From contig JBQJBP010000001.1 in assembly GCA_052078155.1 (NCBI GenBank), positions 1 through 64,000 on the forward strand: a DNA stretch of 64,000 nucleotides, given 5' to 3'. Below, piece after piece: positions 1-9,708 of the stretch. Position numbers and translations under genes: made by a program. The DNA comes from CAXBMB01 sp052078155. Lineage in GTDB: Bacteria; Pseudomonadota; Alphaproteobacteria; Kiloniellales; DSM-21159. Each line of letters begins with the position of its first letter. Positions within the stretch are counted from its first letter, which is position 1. The notes beneath the pieces were generated by a model. The model saw only the letters and a list, made by a program, of their open reading frames with translations, did no database searches and was not told where the DNA came from.

Positions 1-3000
1 CTGGGTCATCTGGAGGCGGCGGCTGGCATTGCGGGACTGATCAAGACTGTTTTGAGTCTTGAGGCGGGTGCTTTGCCAGCGTCGTTGCATTTTGAGGAGC
101 CCAATCCTGCGATTGCCTGGGGGTCTTTGCCTGTTGAGGTTGTGACGGGCTTGCGTGCCTGGCCAGAGAAGGCTGCGGGCGAGGCGCGTGTTGCGGGCGT
201 GAGTTCTTTTGGCATGAGCGGAACGAACGCGCATGTTGTTCTGACGTCAGCGCCGGAGCGTGAGGAGGTGTCTCGTGCCGCGCCGGCCCGTCCGGTGATT
301 TTGCCTCTCTCTGGAGCCAGTGTCGGTGGTCTGGAGGGCCAGATAGCCGCGCAGGTATCCCACCTGTCCGCCGCAGCAACCCGCGGGCTTGATGCCCTTG
401 AGCCTGATGCCCTTGAGCCTGATGCCCTTAAGCCTGGGGCTCTGTTTGACCGGAGCTGGTCTTTGGCCACTGGCCGGGCGGCCTTGCGGCAGCGGGCGGC
501 GAGCGTTGGGTCTGATGGTGCATCGTTGAGCGACTTTTCCATCCGGGGGTCCGCCGGGTCTGGCCGTGAGGGCTGTGTTTTTCTTTATCCCGGTCAGGGG
601 TCTCAGTGGGCGGGCATGGGCCTTGAGCTGGCTGAGAGCGAGCCGGTGTTTCAGGCCGGGCTGGAGGCTTGCGCGGATGTTGTGGGCTCAGAGCTGCTGG
701 AGGTCTTGAAGGACGCCGGACGTCTGACGGACACGCGCTGGACGCAGCCGGCGGTTTTTGCGGTGAGCTGGGCGCTGGACCGCTTGCTGGCGAGCTGGGG
801 CGTAGAGCCTGTGGCGGTGCTGGGCCATTCGGTGGGTGACTATGTGGCGGCGGTTCGCTCCGGGGCGCTGGACTTTGAGAGGGGGTTGGGCCTGCTGGAC
901 AAGCGGGCGCAGCTGATGGGCAGCCTGCCGGCTGGCGGTGCTATGGCGAGCCTGCGCTGTTCGGCAGAACAGGCGCCAGAGCTGCTGGCTGAGGGGATCG
1001 TGATTTCGGCGATCAATGGGCCGAGCGCGATAACGGTCTCTGGCCCGGAGGCAGGGATTGCGGCAACGCTGGTGGCCGCTGAGCAGAAGAACATTCATGG
1101 CAGGCGGCTGCCTGTAAGCCATGCCTTTCATTCTCCTGCCATGGCCCCGGCAGCAGCGGAGCTGCGGTCCTTTGCGGCGGCCAGTCCCTTTGGAGAGGCT
1201 GAGCTGGGCTGGATCAGCAATGTGACCGGCAGCTGGCACCGGGGTGAGAGCGCAGCGGACTACTGGGCCGAGCAGCTGACCAGCCCGGTGGCGTTCTGGG
1301 CGGGCCTGGAGACCCTTTACGGGGCCGGTCATCGCCGCTTTCTGGAGGTGGGCCCGGGCACCGGTCTGGCCGGTCTGGTGGCGCAGCTCAAGCCGAAGGG
1401 CTCGACGAGCAACGGCACAACAAATGGCACGACAGGCCTCACGCTGCTGAAAGAGGATCAGCCTGAGGCTCTGTCACTTGCCAGAGGTCTGGCGGGCTAC
1501 TGGTGCTCGGGCGGAGAGCTGGACTGGGAGGCCTATTGCAATGAGCCGGGCCAGGCGGGTCCGCGCCGGAAAATCAGCCTGCCGGGCTATGCCTTTGACC
1601 GTCAGCGGCACTGGCTGGAGACAGCGGCGAGCCGGGCGCTGCAGGCCGGAGGCGACCTGAGCAAGGCCCTCTATACAGAAGAACTTTCTCCCTTGCCCCG
1701 GTCTGGTGAGGCAGCATCTGAGGTTGGACCTTTACGGTTGCTGGGGCCCGGGGCGAAAGCTCTCAAGCTGCCGAGCGATGAGGCAGGCCAGCCTGTCTAT
1801 GTCCTGCCCACAGAGTTGAGTGCGGCACAGACCGAGAAGGCTCTGGTGGAACTGGCGGGCCTGCTGGGCGCAGAAGAAAGCGTGACGGTGCTCACCCGGG
1901 GCGGGCTGCTGGCCCGGACCTTTGAGAGCTTCTGCCGCACGGCGCAGTTAGAGCAGCCTGAGGCTGTGAGGTATCTGGATTGGGACGGGCAGGCAGCAGA
2001 TCAGCTTGCTGAGGTGTTGAGTGCCGCGCGGCCGGATCTGGCGGTTCTGCGGGACGGCCAGCTCTATGGGCCGGAGCTGAGCCCGGCCAGGCTGGACCTG
2101 CCGGGCCAGGACCTCAAACTGTCAGAGACCGGAAAGTATCTGGTGACCGGCGGGGCCGGAGCCTTGGGCCAGGGCCTGGCCGGACGGCTGCTGGCCGCGG
2201 GAGCCGGTGAGGTGATCCTGACGGGCCGCCGGGCCGTCAAAGAGATTTCTCTCTCCGAGACACTGAAAGACGCGCGCGTCTCCTATCGACAGCTGGACCT
2301 GAGCAAAGCCAAAGCGGTTGAGGCGGCTCTGGCAGAACTGGGTCCCCTTGCTGGGGTGGCGCATCTGGCCGGGTCCGGGAACTTTGCGCCAGCGGCTGAG
2401 ACAACGGCAGCCCGGGTGAAAGCCACCTTTGGCGGCAAGCTGGGCGGGGCCCGGGTGTTGGCTGAGGCCTTGCTCAAACAGGCAGACAAGCCGGACTGGG
2501 TTTTACTCTATGGCTCAATCTCAGCGGTCTGGGGCTCGAAAGGTCAGGCGGTTTACGGGGCGGCCAACGGCGGGCTCAAGGGCCTGGCGGAAGAATTGAA
2601 GGCCCAAGGTTTGCCAGCTCTTTGCATTAACTGGGGGCCCTGGTCGCTGGAGGATCCAGCAAAGAACCCGGCTGGGGGCGGCATGACCGACGAAGGGGCT
2701 CTCCAGTTGCTCAGGGGCATCGGGGTGTCGGGCCTGAGACCTGCAGCGGTGGGTCTGTTGGAAAACCGTCTGCTCCAGGCCCTGCAGTCCGGTAAGGAGT
2801 TACCCGCCAGCCTGACGGTGGCGGAGGTGGACTGGGATCAGTTCGCGCCGGTCTATGAGGTGCAGGGACAGCGGGCCTTTCTGAACAGAGTTCGTCCCAC
2901 AGCGCCGCTGGCCGCTGTTGCCGCTGGCGGTGGTTCAGCGTTCCAGAAGACGTTGGAAAGCCTGCCGGGCGCTGCCAGACGCAGCAAGGTTCTGGCCCTG

Positions 3001-6000
3001 CTGCAGGAACAGGCGCAGGCCGTGATGGGCTTTGATACCGCCAGTGGTGACAGCCTGCCGGAGGACCGGGGCCTGTTTGAGCTGGGCCTGGATTCTTTGA
3101 TGGCGGTGTCTTTGGCCAGGTCTTTGAGCCAGACCCTGGGCCAGGAAGTTCCGGCCACGCTGATCTTTGACAAGCCGCAGCTGGGGTCGCTGGCGACCGG
3201 GCTGCTGGAGCTACTGGGGCTGTCCGGCGACAGTGAGGGGCCTGTTGAAACCTCCTCGGTGGCAAGCAGCGCCGGGACCCAAACAGAAAACCAGCCTGCG
3301 GCTGTGGCGATTGTGTCTGTTGCCTGTCGTCTGCCGGGCAGCGTCGAGACGCCCGAGGCGTTGCAGGCGGCTTTGCTGGCCGGGCTGGATGGCATCCGGG
3401 AGGTGGAGGCGGATCGCTGGTCGGCGGAGCGCTTTACCTCTGAGGGCGGGAGCGAGCCGGGCACCATGGCGACCAGCCGGGGCGGCTATCTGGATCTGCA
3501 AAAGGGTCTGGATGCGGGTCTTTTTGGCCTGTCGCCGCGTGAGGCCAGCCGTCTGGAGCCGCAGCAGAGATTGCTGCTGGAGGTATCCTGGGAGGCTTTG
3601 GAGCGGGCGGGCATTGCCGCAGACAGCCTGTGGGGCACAAAGGGCTCGGTTTTTGTTGGCCTGTCGAACAATGACTTTGGTCCGCTGCTGCAGGCAGAGG
3701 ATGGTCTGGAGGGACTGGACCTGCACCATGCCACGGGCAATGCCCTGTCGGCGGCGGCGGGTCGGCTCAATCATTTTTACGGGTTAAGAGGTCCGGCTTT
3801 GGCCCTGGACACGGCCTGCTCGTCCAGTTTGAGCGCCATACATCTGGCCTGCCGCTCGCTGCTCTCGGGGGAAAGTGATCTGGCCCTGGCGGGTGGGGTG
3901 AACGTGATCTTGTCACCGGCGGTCTCGGTTGCGGCGGCCAGGGCGGGCATGCTCTCGCCCGAGGGGCGCTGCAAGACCTTTGACGGCACGGCGGACGGTT
4001 ATGTGCGCGGTGAGGGCTGTGGTCTGGTGGTGCTGAAGCGGCTGGAGGATGCGCAAAGAGACGGGGATCCCATTGAGGCGGTGATTTTGGGCACGGCGCT
4101 CAATCACAACGGCACCAGCGGGGGGCTGACGGTGCCCTCGGGCCCGGCCCAGGAGGCGCTGATCGGCGAGGCCCTGAGCGCCGCCAACATCCAGGCCAGC
4201 GACATTCAAGTGTTGGAGGCCCATGGCACGGGCACGGCTTTGGGCGATCCCATTGAGCTGACAGCGGCGGCCAGAGCGCTGTCCCAGGGGCGCCCGGAGG
4301 AGCGTCCGCTCAAGCTGGGGTCCGTGAAGACCAATCTGGGTCATCTGGAGTCTGCGGCGGGCATGGCGGGTCTGACCAAGCTGGTGGCGGCTTTGCAGGA
4401 TGAGGTTCTGCCCGGGCAACTGCCTTTGCCGACCGAGCCCAACAGCAAGATCCCCTGGGCGGATCTCAATGTTGAGGTTCTGCAGACGCCTCTGGCCTGG
4501 CCCCAACAAGCAGGCAAAGTCCGTCTGGCAGGCCTGTCGTCATTTGGCTTTACCGGCACCAATGGTCATCTGATCCTCGCCGGCCCCGAAGTGGCCACCT
4601 CCGTGGCTGTTCAGTCCGGCACTGCCGGTGAGGACGGGACTGACCTGAGCTCTACGGGACCCTGGCCCATTCTGCTCTCTGCCAAGTCCAAAGAGGCGCT
4701 GAGCGCCCTGGCCAGGGCCTATGCGGACTGGCTGACAGGGGACGAGGATCTGGCGCAGTTGAGCTGGACGACGCTGACCGGGCGCGCGCGGCTGAGCCAG
4801 CGGCTGGCGCTCCAGGCAGCGGATTTAGCTGATGCGAAGGCCAAACTGGCAGGCATCTCGCAAGGTCAGCACCCCGTCGGCACGGTAACGGGAGAGGGGC
4901 AGGCGACAGGCTCTGTCTGGCTCTTTACCGGCCAGGGCAGTCAGGCCGTGGGTCTGGGTCTGCTGGACGCGCCGGTCTATCAGGCCGTTCTCGAACGCTG
5001 TGATGGAGCTTTGGCTCAACTGGACAAAGAGCTGGGAGAGGCCAGTCCCTGGCAGGGTCAGTCTTTGCTGGAAGTCCTGAAGACCGGCACGGAAGAAACA
5101 CTGGCAGAGACCCATTGGACGCAGCCGGCGCTTTATGCGGTGGGCTGTGGCCTGGCGGCGCTCTGGCGCAGCTGGGGTCTGGCCCCGCAAGCGGTTGCCG
5201 GTCATTCTCTGGGGGAATATGCCGCAGCCCAGGTGGCCGGTGTTTTTGATCTGGAAGCGGGTCTGCGTCTGGTGGCCCAGCGCGGTCGGCTGATGGCGGG
5301 CCTGCCGACCCAGGGGACCATGGCGGCGGTGGCCGCCCCGCTGGAGACTGTCGAAGAGGTCCTGGCCAGCTTAAAAGAGGCTGAGCGTCCTGAGATTGGC
5401 GGGGTCAATGGCCCGCAGGCGGTAACGATTTCCGGCACGAAGGAGGCTGTTGCTGCGGCGACGGCTGCCCTGGAAGAGGCTGGCCTGCGGGTCCGGCCCC
5501 TGGCGGTCAGTCAGGCCTTTCATTCCCGTCTGCTGGAGCCTATGGCGGAAGACTTCCGTCAGGAGCTGGACGCCATTGACTTTAAAGCGCCCAACCTGGC
5601 CTGGGCCCGGGGTCTGGACGGCCAGTGGCAGGCCGGTGCGCCGGATCCGGAGGTCTGGCTGGCCTCTTTGCGCCAGCCCGTGCGCTTTGATCTGATCTGC
5701 GGGCGACTGGCGGAGCTGGGCGACAAGGTCTGGCTGGAACTGGGGGCCAAACCCCAGCTGCTGGGCCTGGCTGCGGAAAGCGAAACAGCCCCGACACCCG
5801 CCATCGCCTCCCTGCGCCTGCCGCGCGGAGACACAGCCTACACCGCCCAAAGTCTCAGCCAGGCCCTCACCACCGCTGCCCTCAGTCTCACGGCACAATC
5901 AAAAGACCCGCAGCCAGACTGGACACAAATCCGACCAAAACCAAAAAACAACAAACCAAAATCAATCCCAACATACCAATACCAAAAATCAACCTACTGG

Positions 6001-9000
6001 CCCCTCAAAGGTAAAGCGGTGAGCGGTGCGCCGAACTTTGGGCGGCAGGCATCAACACAGCAGATCAGCGATCTTCTAGGGGAAGCTCTTTCTTTGCCCG
6101 GGCAGCAGGAGCGGCGTTTCCATGCCTGGCAATCGCCTCAGGCCCCGGCCTATCTGGATGACCACCGTCTCTATGACCGGGTGGTGGTGCCTGCGGCCTC
6201 CCACCTCTCCATGGCTTTGTCGGCAGGGGAGGCGCTTTATCCAGACTCAGCCCTCCAACTCAGCAATCTGCATTTTCCGGCAGCTTTGCGTTTGGCCGAT
6301 GGCGAGCAACAGGACGTCCACCTGCGTCTTATCCCGACGGACGAAGGAGAGAGCCTCAGCATTCTTTCTGATGACGGCGCGGAAGGCCTGTTGCATCTGG
6401 AAGGGACCTTTGAAGTTCTGCCCGACGGCACAGCGATGAACGAGACAGACCTCGTGCAGCTCCAGGAAAAATTTGGCTGTGATCAGCCGGGTGAAAACCC
6501 CTATGAGGACTTCTTTGCCCATGGCTACACCCTGGGGCCAGCGTTCCGCTGGATCGCGGAAGTCTGGCCCGGTGATGGGTCGGCGTTGGTCAGGTTGGCT
6601 CCGGAAGAAGCCGGGATTGCCCGTGCCGCCTATCCTCTGCATGCCGGGCTGATCGATTCCTGCTTCCAGTCTCTTTGCGGTTGTTACAGCGAGGGCGTGG
6701 CAAAACTCTCTACCCGTGATGAGATCTTCATTCCCTTCGCTCTGGAGAGTTTTACCTTCCTGCAGCGGCCCAAAGGTCAGGTCTGGTGTCAGGCAACCTT
6801 GCGCCAAGGTTCGGAAGACGATCTGGGGCTTTGCGCTACCGATTTCCTTTTGTTTGACGAAGACAGCGGGCAGGCCTTTGCGGAGATCAAAGGCTTCAGA
6901 GGGCGGCGCATTGCCAAACAGGTCCTGGCGGGCTCGGCGGCAGTGCCCGCCTGGCCGGAGGACTGGGTATCTTTGCCCGTCTGGCAGGATCATTCCCTGG
7001 AACCTCAGGATGCGGTTCTTTCCGGTCAGAACTGGGCGCTGTGGTCTGATCTGGCTGCCTGCGGCAGGGATGCGGCGGCTCTGCTGTCACAGGCCGGGGC
7101 CAAGGTCCGGGAGCTGACAACTCTGGCGGACGCAGAAAGCGATAATCTCTTGCTGCTGGTAAGCGAAGAAGAACCTCAGGCACTGCTGGCAACCTTGGGG
7201 CAGCTGGCGCGGTTGGGTCATAGAGGTCGGTGCCGGGTGGTCACACAGAACGACGGCACCAGCGCCCTGGTCAGCGGTTATCTGGCCTCCCTGCAGCAGG
7301 AGCAGCCGGATCTGCAGGTTGGTCAGTGGCAGCTGAAGAAACTGGAGGATCTGGCGACGGGCATGGGAACGGGGCTGGCAGAGTTCTGCGCCGCGCCGGA
7401 GGTGCCCTTGCTGCTGCGGCGGACCGAGACAGGCTGGCAGCAGCGGTCGTTGCAGAGTTTGCCTGCGCCTGCGCTGACCCGTCAGGACAGGTTGGCGCTG
7501 CATGAAGCCCTCACTGTACGGGAAAAGGGATTGCTGGACAGTCTGGCATATGAAGAATTGCCATCAGACGAGCCAGGGCTGGCCCCCCATCAGGTGGAGC
7601 TGGAAGTGGCAGCCACAGGCCTGAACTTCCGCGATGTGCTGACTGCCCTGGGGCTCTATCCCGGTGACCCTCAACCGCTGGGCGGCGAGGTTGCCGGTCG
7701 GGTGCTGGCCGTTGGCGAAGCCGTGACAAGCCTCAAACCTGGCGATCGGGTGGCAGGCTTCTGTTTCGGCGCAGCTGGTTTTGGCAGCCGTGTAATCGCC
7801 CCGGCCGACTGGCTGGTGACTTTGCCATCGCAGCTTTCCTATGAACGGGCTGCGGCCCTGCCGGTGACCGAAGTGACGGCCCGCCATGCGCTGTTTGATC
7901 TGGGCAAGCTGCACAAGGGTCAGAGCATCCTGATCCATGCAGGCGCCGGGGGCGTGGGGCTGGTTGCGGTGCATCTGGCCAAAGCGGCCGGGGCTGAGGT
8001 CATTGCCACGGCTGGCAGCCCGGAAAAGCGGGCCTATCTGGAGAGCCTGGATCTGCTGGCGGTGGGAGACAGCCGCTCTCTGGCTTTTGTTGAGACAGTG
8101 CAGCAGGCCACCAAGGGCCAGGGACCGGACCTGGTGCTGGACATGCTGAGTGGCGATCTCTCCCGGGCCAGCCTGAAGCTGCTGAAAAAAGGCGGCGTGT
8201 TTCTGGAACTGGGCAAACGGGATGTGCCGGACGCTGCGGAAAGCAAAGAACTGAGGCCTGATGTCAGTTATCACCATTTCGATTTGGTGACGCTGTCACA
8301 GGACAATGCATCTTTGGTGCAGCAGCATCTGGCGGAGGCTGTTCAGGCCCAGAGCACCGGCAGCCTGCCTGCACCGGAACTGACCCTCTATGCCGCTGAA
8401 GATACACAAAGTGCCTTCCGCCTGATGGCCCAGGCCCGTCATCTGGGCAAGGTCGTGGTCACGCGGCCCTTGCCCCTGCGCCTCTATGAGGCAGGGAGTT
8501 ACCTCATTACCGGAGGATTGGGCGGTCTTGGGCTGGCCCTGGCCGAGCGTTTGCTGCGTGAAGGCGCCGGGGCTGTGGTGCTGCTTGGACGCTCGGCGCC
8601 CAAACCGGAAACCCAGGCGCGCCTGGAAGAATGGCGAGCCGAAGGCCATCAGGTGATGGTTCTGTCCGCAGATCTGGCGGATACAGCCAGCCTCAAGAAG
8701 GCTCTGCAGGTCTTCACGAAGTCCGAGCTTCCGCCGTTGCGCGGTCTCTTCCATGCTGCCGGATATCTGCAGGACGGTCTGGCAACCGATCAGGGCTGGG
8801 CAGCCCAGTCCCAGGTGCTGGCCCCGAAAGTTGCCGGGCTGGAGACCCTGGGCAGCCTGCTGGATCTACAGGCATTGGATCTGGTGGCGCTCTTTTCGTC
8901 GGCGGTGTCGCAGCTGGGGTCGGCGGGACAAAGCGCCTATGGCGCAGCCAATGCCTGGCTGGATCAGAAAGCCAACAGCCTGCGGGAACAGGGCATTCCC

Positions 9001-9708
9001 GCTGTCGCCCTGAACTGGGGTCCCTGGCAGGAGGTCGGCATGGCTGCCCGACTGGGTGAGGCTGATCGGGCCCGCATGGCCCGGCGGGGCCTGGCAGAAC
9101 TGCCGCTGCAGCAGGGACTGGATATTCTGCTGGAACTGGCCCAGGGCGCAGAGCCTCAGGTGTTTGTCAGCGCCCGACCCCGACAGGCACCTGTTCAGGA
9201 AACCGAAACTGCTGGCGTTGAAGCGGATGACGCCTTGGCGGATCTGACGCCGCTGGCGTTGGAGCGGCAGGTGCTGGACCGGGTGCGTTTGGTCATGGGC
9301 TTGACCGGCGAGCAGCGAATCAATCCAAGAGAGACCTTTAAAGACACAGGTTTTGATTCTTTGATGGCGGTAGAATTGCGCAACGGTCTCAACAAGACCC
9401 TGGGCCAGAATCTGCCCGCAACCCTGATTTTTGATTACCCCACGCCAGAAGCTCTGGTGAGCCATTTGCAGGCGGCCCTTTTTGGTCAGGAACCGCTGGA
9501 AGGTCAGGTCGCTCCGGAACAGGGGGGAAATGAAGAGGGGGCAGAGGATCGGATTCAGGAGGGTGAGGATTTCCTGGCGCGGTTCGCCGAAGAAGACAGC
9601 GCCGACCTGAGCGAAGAAGAGAAGGCCGCCCTGGCCTCAGATCTGGATAAGAAACTGGCAGCCATTCTGGGGGAAAACCTGGATGAACCTGTGGAGGGCG
9701 GAGAATGA
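1..9708 (+). CDS. Type I modular PKS 1 (5' partial): KS(part)-AT-KR-ACP / KS-AT-DH-ER-KR-ACP
   Basis: The frame is open from base 1 and the protein begins inside a KS (NLGHLEAAAG region, then GTNAHVV), so the true start lies upstream; 3,235 residues are visible. Domain order by residue: KS end 1-80; AT 190-465 (GHSVG, HAFHS, malonyl type); KR 710-880 (GGAGALG; catalytic K, S, Y and N present; A-type Trp, no LDD); ACP near 1025 (GLDSL); KS 1100-1530 (DTACSSS); AT 1640-1930 (GHSLG, QAFHS); DH 2035-2310 (His kept, but the Gly of HxxxGxxxxP is Asp; IDSCFQ keeps the Asp); ER 2500-2820 (HAGAGGVGL); KR 2830-3020 (GGLGGLG, LQD, S and Y present, B-type); ACP near 3110 (GFDSL); acidic helical docking tail. 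It should add one beta-hydroxy unit and one fully reduced malonyl unit. Its TGA overlaps the next ATG. Bases 1-6017 recur in PKS 4. Confidence 0.95.
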   Translation: MGHLEAAAGIAGLIKTVLSLEAGALPASLHFEEPNPAIAWGSLPVEVVTGLRAWPEKAAGEARVAGVSSFGMSGTNAHVVLTSAPEREEVSRAAPARPVILPLSGASVGGLEGQIAAQVSHLSAAATRGLDALEPDALEPDALKPGALFDRSWSLATGRAALRQRAASVGSDGASLSDFSIRGSAGSGREGCVFLYPGQGSQWAGMGLELAESEPVFQAGLEACADVVGSELLEVLKDAGRLTDTRWTQPAVFAVSWALDRLLASWGVEPVAVLGHSVGDYVAAVRSGALDFERGLGLLDKRAQLMGSLPAGGAMASLRCSAEQAPELLAEGIVISAINGPSAITVSGPEAGIAATLVAAEQKNIHGRRLPVSHAFHSPAMAPAAAELRSFAAASPFGEAELGWISNVTGSWHRGESAADYWAEQLTSPVAFWAGLETLYGAGHRRFLEVGPGTGLAGLVAQLKPKGSTSNGTTNGTTGLTLLKEDQPEALSLARGLAGYWCSGGELDWEAYCNEPGQAGPRRKISLPGYAFDRQRHWLETAASRALQAGGDLSKALYTEELSPLPRSGEAASEVGPLRLLGPGAKALKLPSDEAGQPVYVLPTELSAAQTEKALVELAGLLGAEESVTVLTRGGLLARTFESFCRTAQLEQPEAVRYLDWDGQAADQLAEVLSAARPDLAVLRDGQLYGPELSPARLDLPGQDLKLSETGKYLVTGGAGALGQGLAGRLLAAGAGEVILTGRRAVKEISLSETLKDARVSYRQLDLSKAKAVEAALAELGPLAGVAHLAGSGNFAPAAETTAARVKATFGGKLGGARVLAEALLKQADKPDWVLLYGSISAVWGSKGQAVYGAANGGLKGLAEELKAQGLPALCINWGPWSLEDPAKNPAGGGMTDEGALQLLRGIGVSGLRPAAVGLLENRLLQALQSGKELPASLTVAEVDWDQFAPVYEVQGQRAFLNRVRPTAPLAAVAAGGGSAFQKTLESLPGAARRSKVLALLQEQAQAVMGFDTASGDSLPEDRGLFELGLDSLMAVSLARSLSQTLGQEVPATLIFDKPQLGSLATGLLELLGLSGDSEGPVETSSVASSAGTQTENQPAAVAIVSVACRLPGSVETPEALQAALLAGLDGIREVEADRWSAERFTSEGGSEPGTMATSRGGYLDLQKGLDAGLFGLSPREASRLEPQQRLLLEVSWEALERAGIAADSLWGTKGSVFVGLSNNDFGPLLQAEDGLEGLDLHHATGNALSAAAGRLNHFYGLRGPALALDTACSSSLSAIHLACRSLLSGESDLALAGGVNVILSPAVSVAAARAGMLSPEGRCKTFDGTADGYVRGEGCGLVVLKRLEDAQRDGDPIEAVILGTALNHNGTSGGLTVPSGPAQEALIGEALSAANIQASDIQVLEAHGTGTALGDPIELTAAARALSQGRPEERPLKLGSVKTNLGHLESAAGMAGLTKLVAALQDEVLPGQLPLPTEPNSKIPWADLNVEVLQTPLAWPQQAGKVRLAGLSSFGFTGTNGHLILAGPEVATSVAVQSGTAGEDGTDLSSTGPWPILLSAKSKEALSALARAYADWLTGDEDLAQLSWTTLTGRARLSQRLALQAADLADAKAKLAGISQGQHPVGTVTGEGQATGSVWLFTGQGSQAVGLGLLDAPVYQAVLERCDGALAQLDKELGEASPWQGQSLLEVLKTGTEETLAETHWTQPALYAVGCGLAALWRSWGLAPQAVAGHSLGEYAAAQVAGVFDLEAGLRLVAQRGRLMAGLPTQGTMAAVAAPLETVEEVLASLKEAERPEIGGVNGPQAVTISGTKEAVAAATAALEEAGLRVRPLAVSQAFHSRLLEPMAEDFRQELDAIDFKAPNLAWARGLDGQWQAGAPDPEVWLASLRQPVRFDLICGRLAELGDKVWLELGAKPQLLGLAAESETAPTPAIASLRLPRGDTAYTAQSLSQALTTAALSLTAQSKDPQPDWTQIRPKPKNNKPKSIPTYQYQKSTYWPLKGKAVSGAPNFGRQASTQQISDLLGEALSLPGQQERRFHAWQSPQAPAYLDDHRLYDRVVVPAASHLSMALSAGEALYPDSALQLSNLHFPAALRLADGEQQDVHLRLIPTDEGESLSILSDDGAEGLLHLEGTFEVLPDGTAMNETDLVQLQEKFGCDQPGENPYEDFFAHGYTLGPAFRWIAEVWPGDGSALVRLAPEEAGIARAAYPLHAGLIDSCFQSLCGCYSEGVAKLSTRDEIFIPFALESFTFLQRPKGQVWCQATLRQGSEDDLGLCATDFLLFDEDSGQAFAEIKGFRGRRIAKQVLAGSAAVPAWPEDWVSLPVWQDHSLEPQDAVLSGQNWALWSDLAACGRDAAALLSQAGAKVRELTTLADAESDNLLLLVSEEEPQALLATLGQLARLGHRGRCRVVTQNDGTSALVSGYLASLQQEQPDLQVGQWQLKKLEDLATGMGTGLAEFCAAPEVPLLLRRTETGWQQRSLQSLPAPALTRQDRLALHEALTVREKGLLDSLAYEELPSDEPGLAPHQVELEVAATGLNFRDVLTALGLYPGDPQPLGGEVAGRVLAVGEAVTSLKPGDRVAGFCFGAAGFGSRVIAPADWLVTLPSQLSYERAAALPVTEVTARHALFDLGKLHKGQSILIHAGAGGVGLVAVHLAKAAGAEVIATAGSPEKRAYLESLDLLAVGDSRSLAFVETVQQATKGQGPDLVLDMLSGDLSRASLKLLKKGGVFLELGKRDVPDAAESKELRPDVSYHHFDLVTLSQDNASLVQQHLAEAVQAQSTGSLPAPELTLYAAEDTQSAFRLMAQARHLGKVVVTRPLPLRLYEAGSYLITGGLGGLGLALAERLLREGAGAVVLLGRSAPKPETQARLEEWRAEGHQVMVLSADLADTASLKKALQVFTKSELPPLRGLFHAAGYLQDGLATDQGWAAQSQVLAPKVAGLETLGSLLDLQALDLVALFSSAVSQLGSAGQSAYGAANAWLDQKANSLREQGIPAVALNWGPWQEVGMAARLGEADRARMARRGLAELPLQQGLDILLELAQGAEPQVFVSARPRQAPVQETETAGVEADDALADLTPLALERQVLDRVRLVMGLTGEQRINPRETFKDTGFDSLMAVELRNGLNKTLGQNLPATLIFDYPTPEALVSHLQAALFGQEPLEGQVAPEQGGNEEGAEDRIQEGEDFLARFAEEDSADLSEEEKAALASDLDKKLAAILGENLDEPVEGGE
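391..435 (+). repeat. Three 15-bp tandem units in the KS-AT linker (copy 1)
   Basis: The unit gatgcccttgagcct occurs three times, the last with one change, encoding DALEP-DALEP-DALKP. It is a small in-frame expansion in the linker region before the AT. Confidence 0.85.
5934..5998 (+). other. 65-nt G-free A/C-rich tract at the repeat boundary (copy 1)
   Basis: The coding strand has no G from 5934 to 5998 and is almost wholly A and C, in a region otherwise rich in G. It encodes a Lys/Asn/Pro/Gln-rich post-AT linker (PKPKNNKPKSIP, YQYQKSTYW) using codons such as aaa, cca and caa that are rare nearby. It lies 19 bases before the end of the long repeat. Confidence 0.85.

Larger units (their letters stand above)
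1..6017 (+). repeat. Long direct repeat, copy 1 (within PKS 1)
   Basis: Bases 1-6017 match 19854-25870 at an offset of 19,853 with no difference seen. The protein and the antisense and out-of-frame translations agree throughout, which would show most silent changes. It encodes the KS end, AT, KR, ACP, KS and AT. The left end is cut by the window; the right end is sharp at 6017/6018. Confidence 0.95.
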
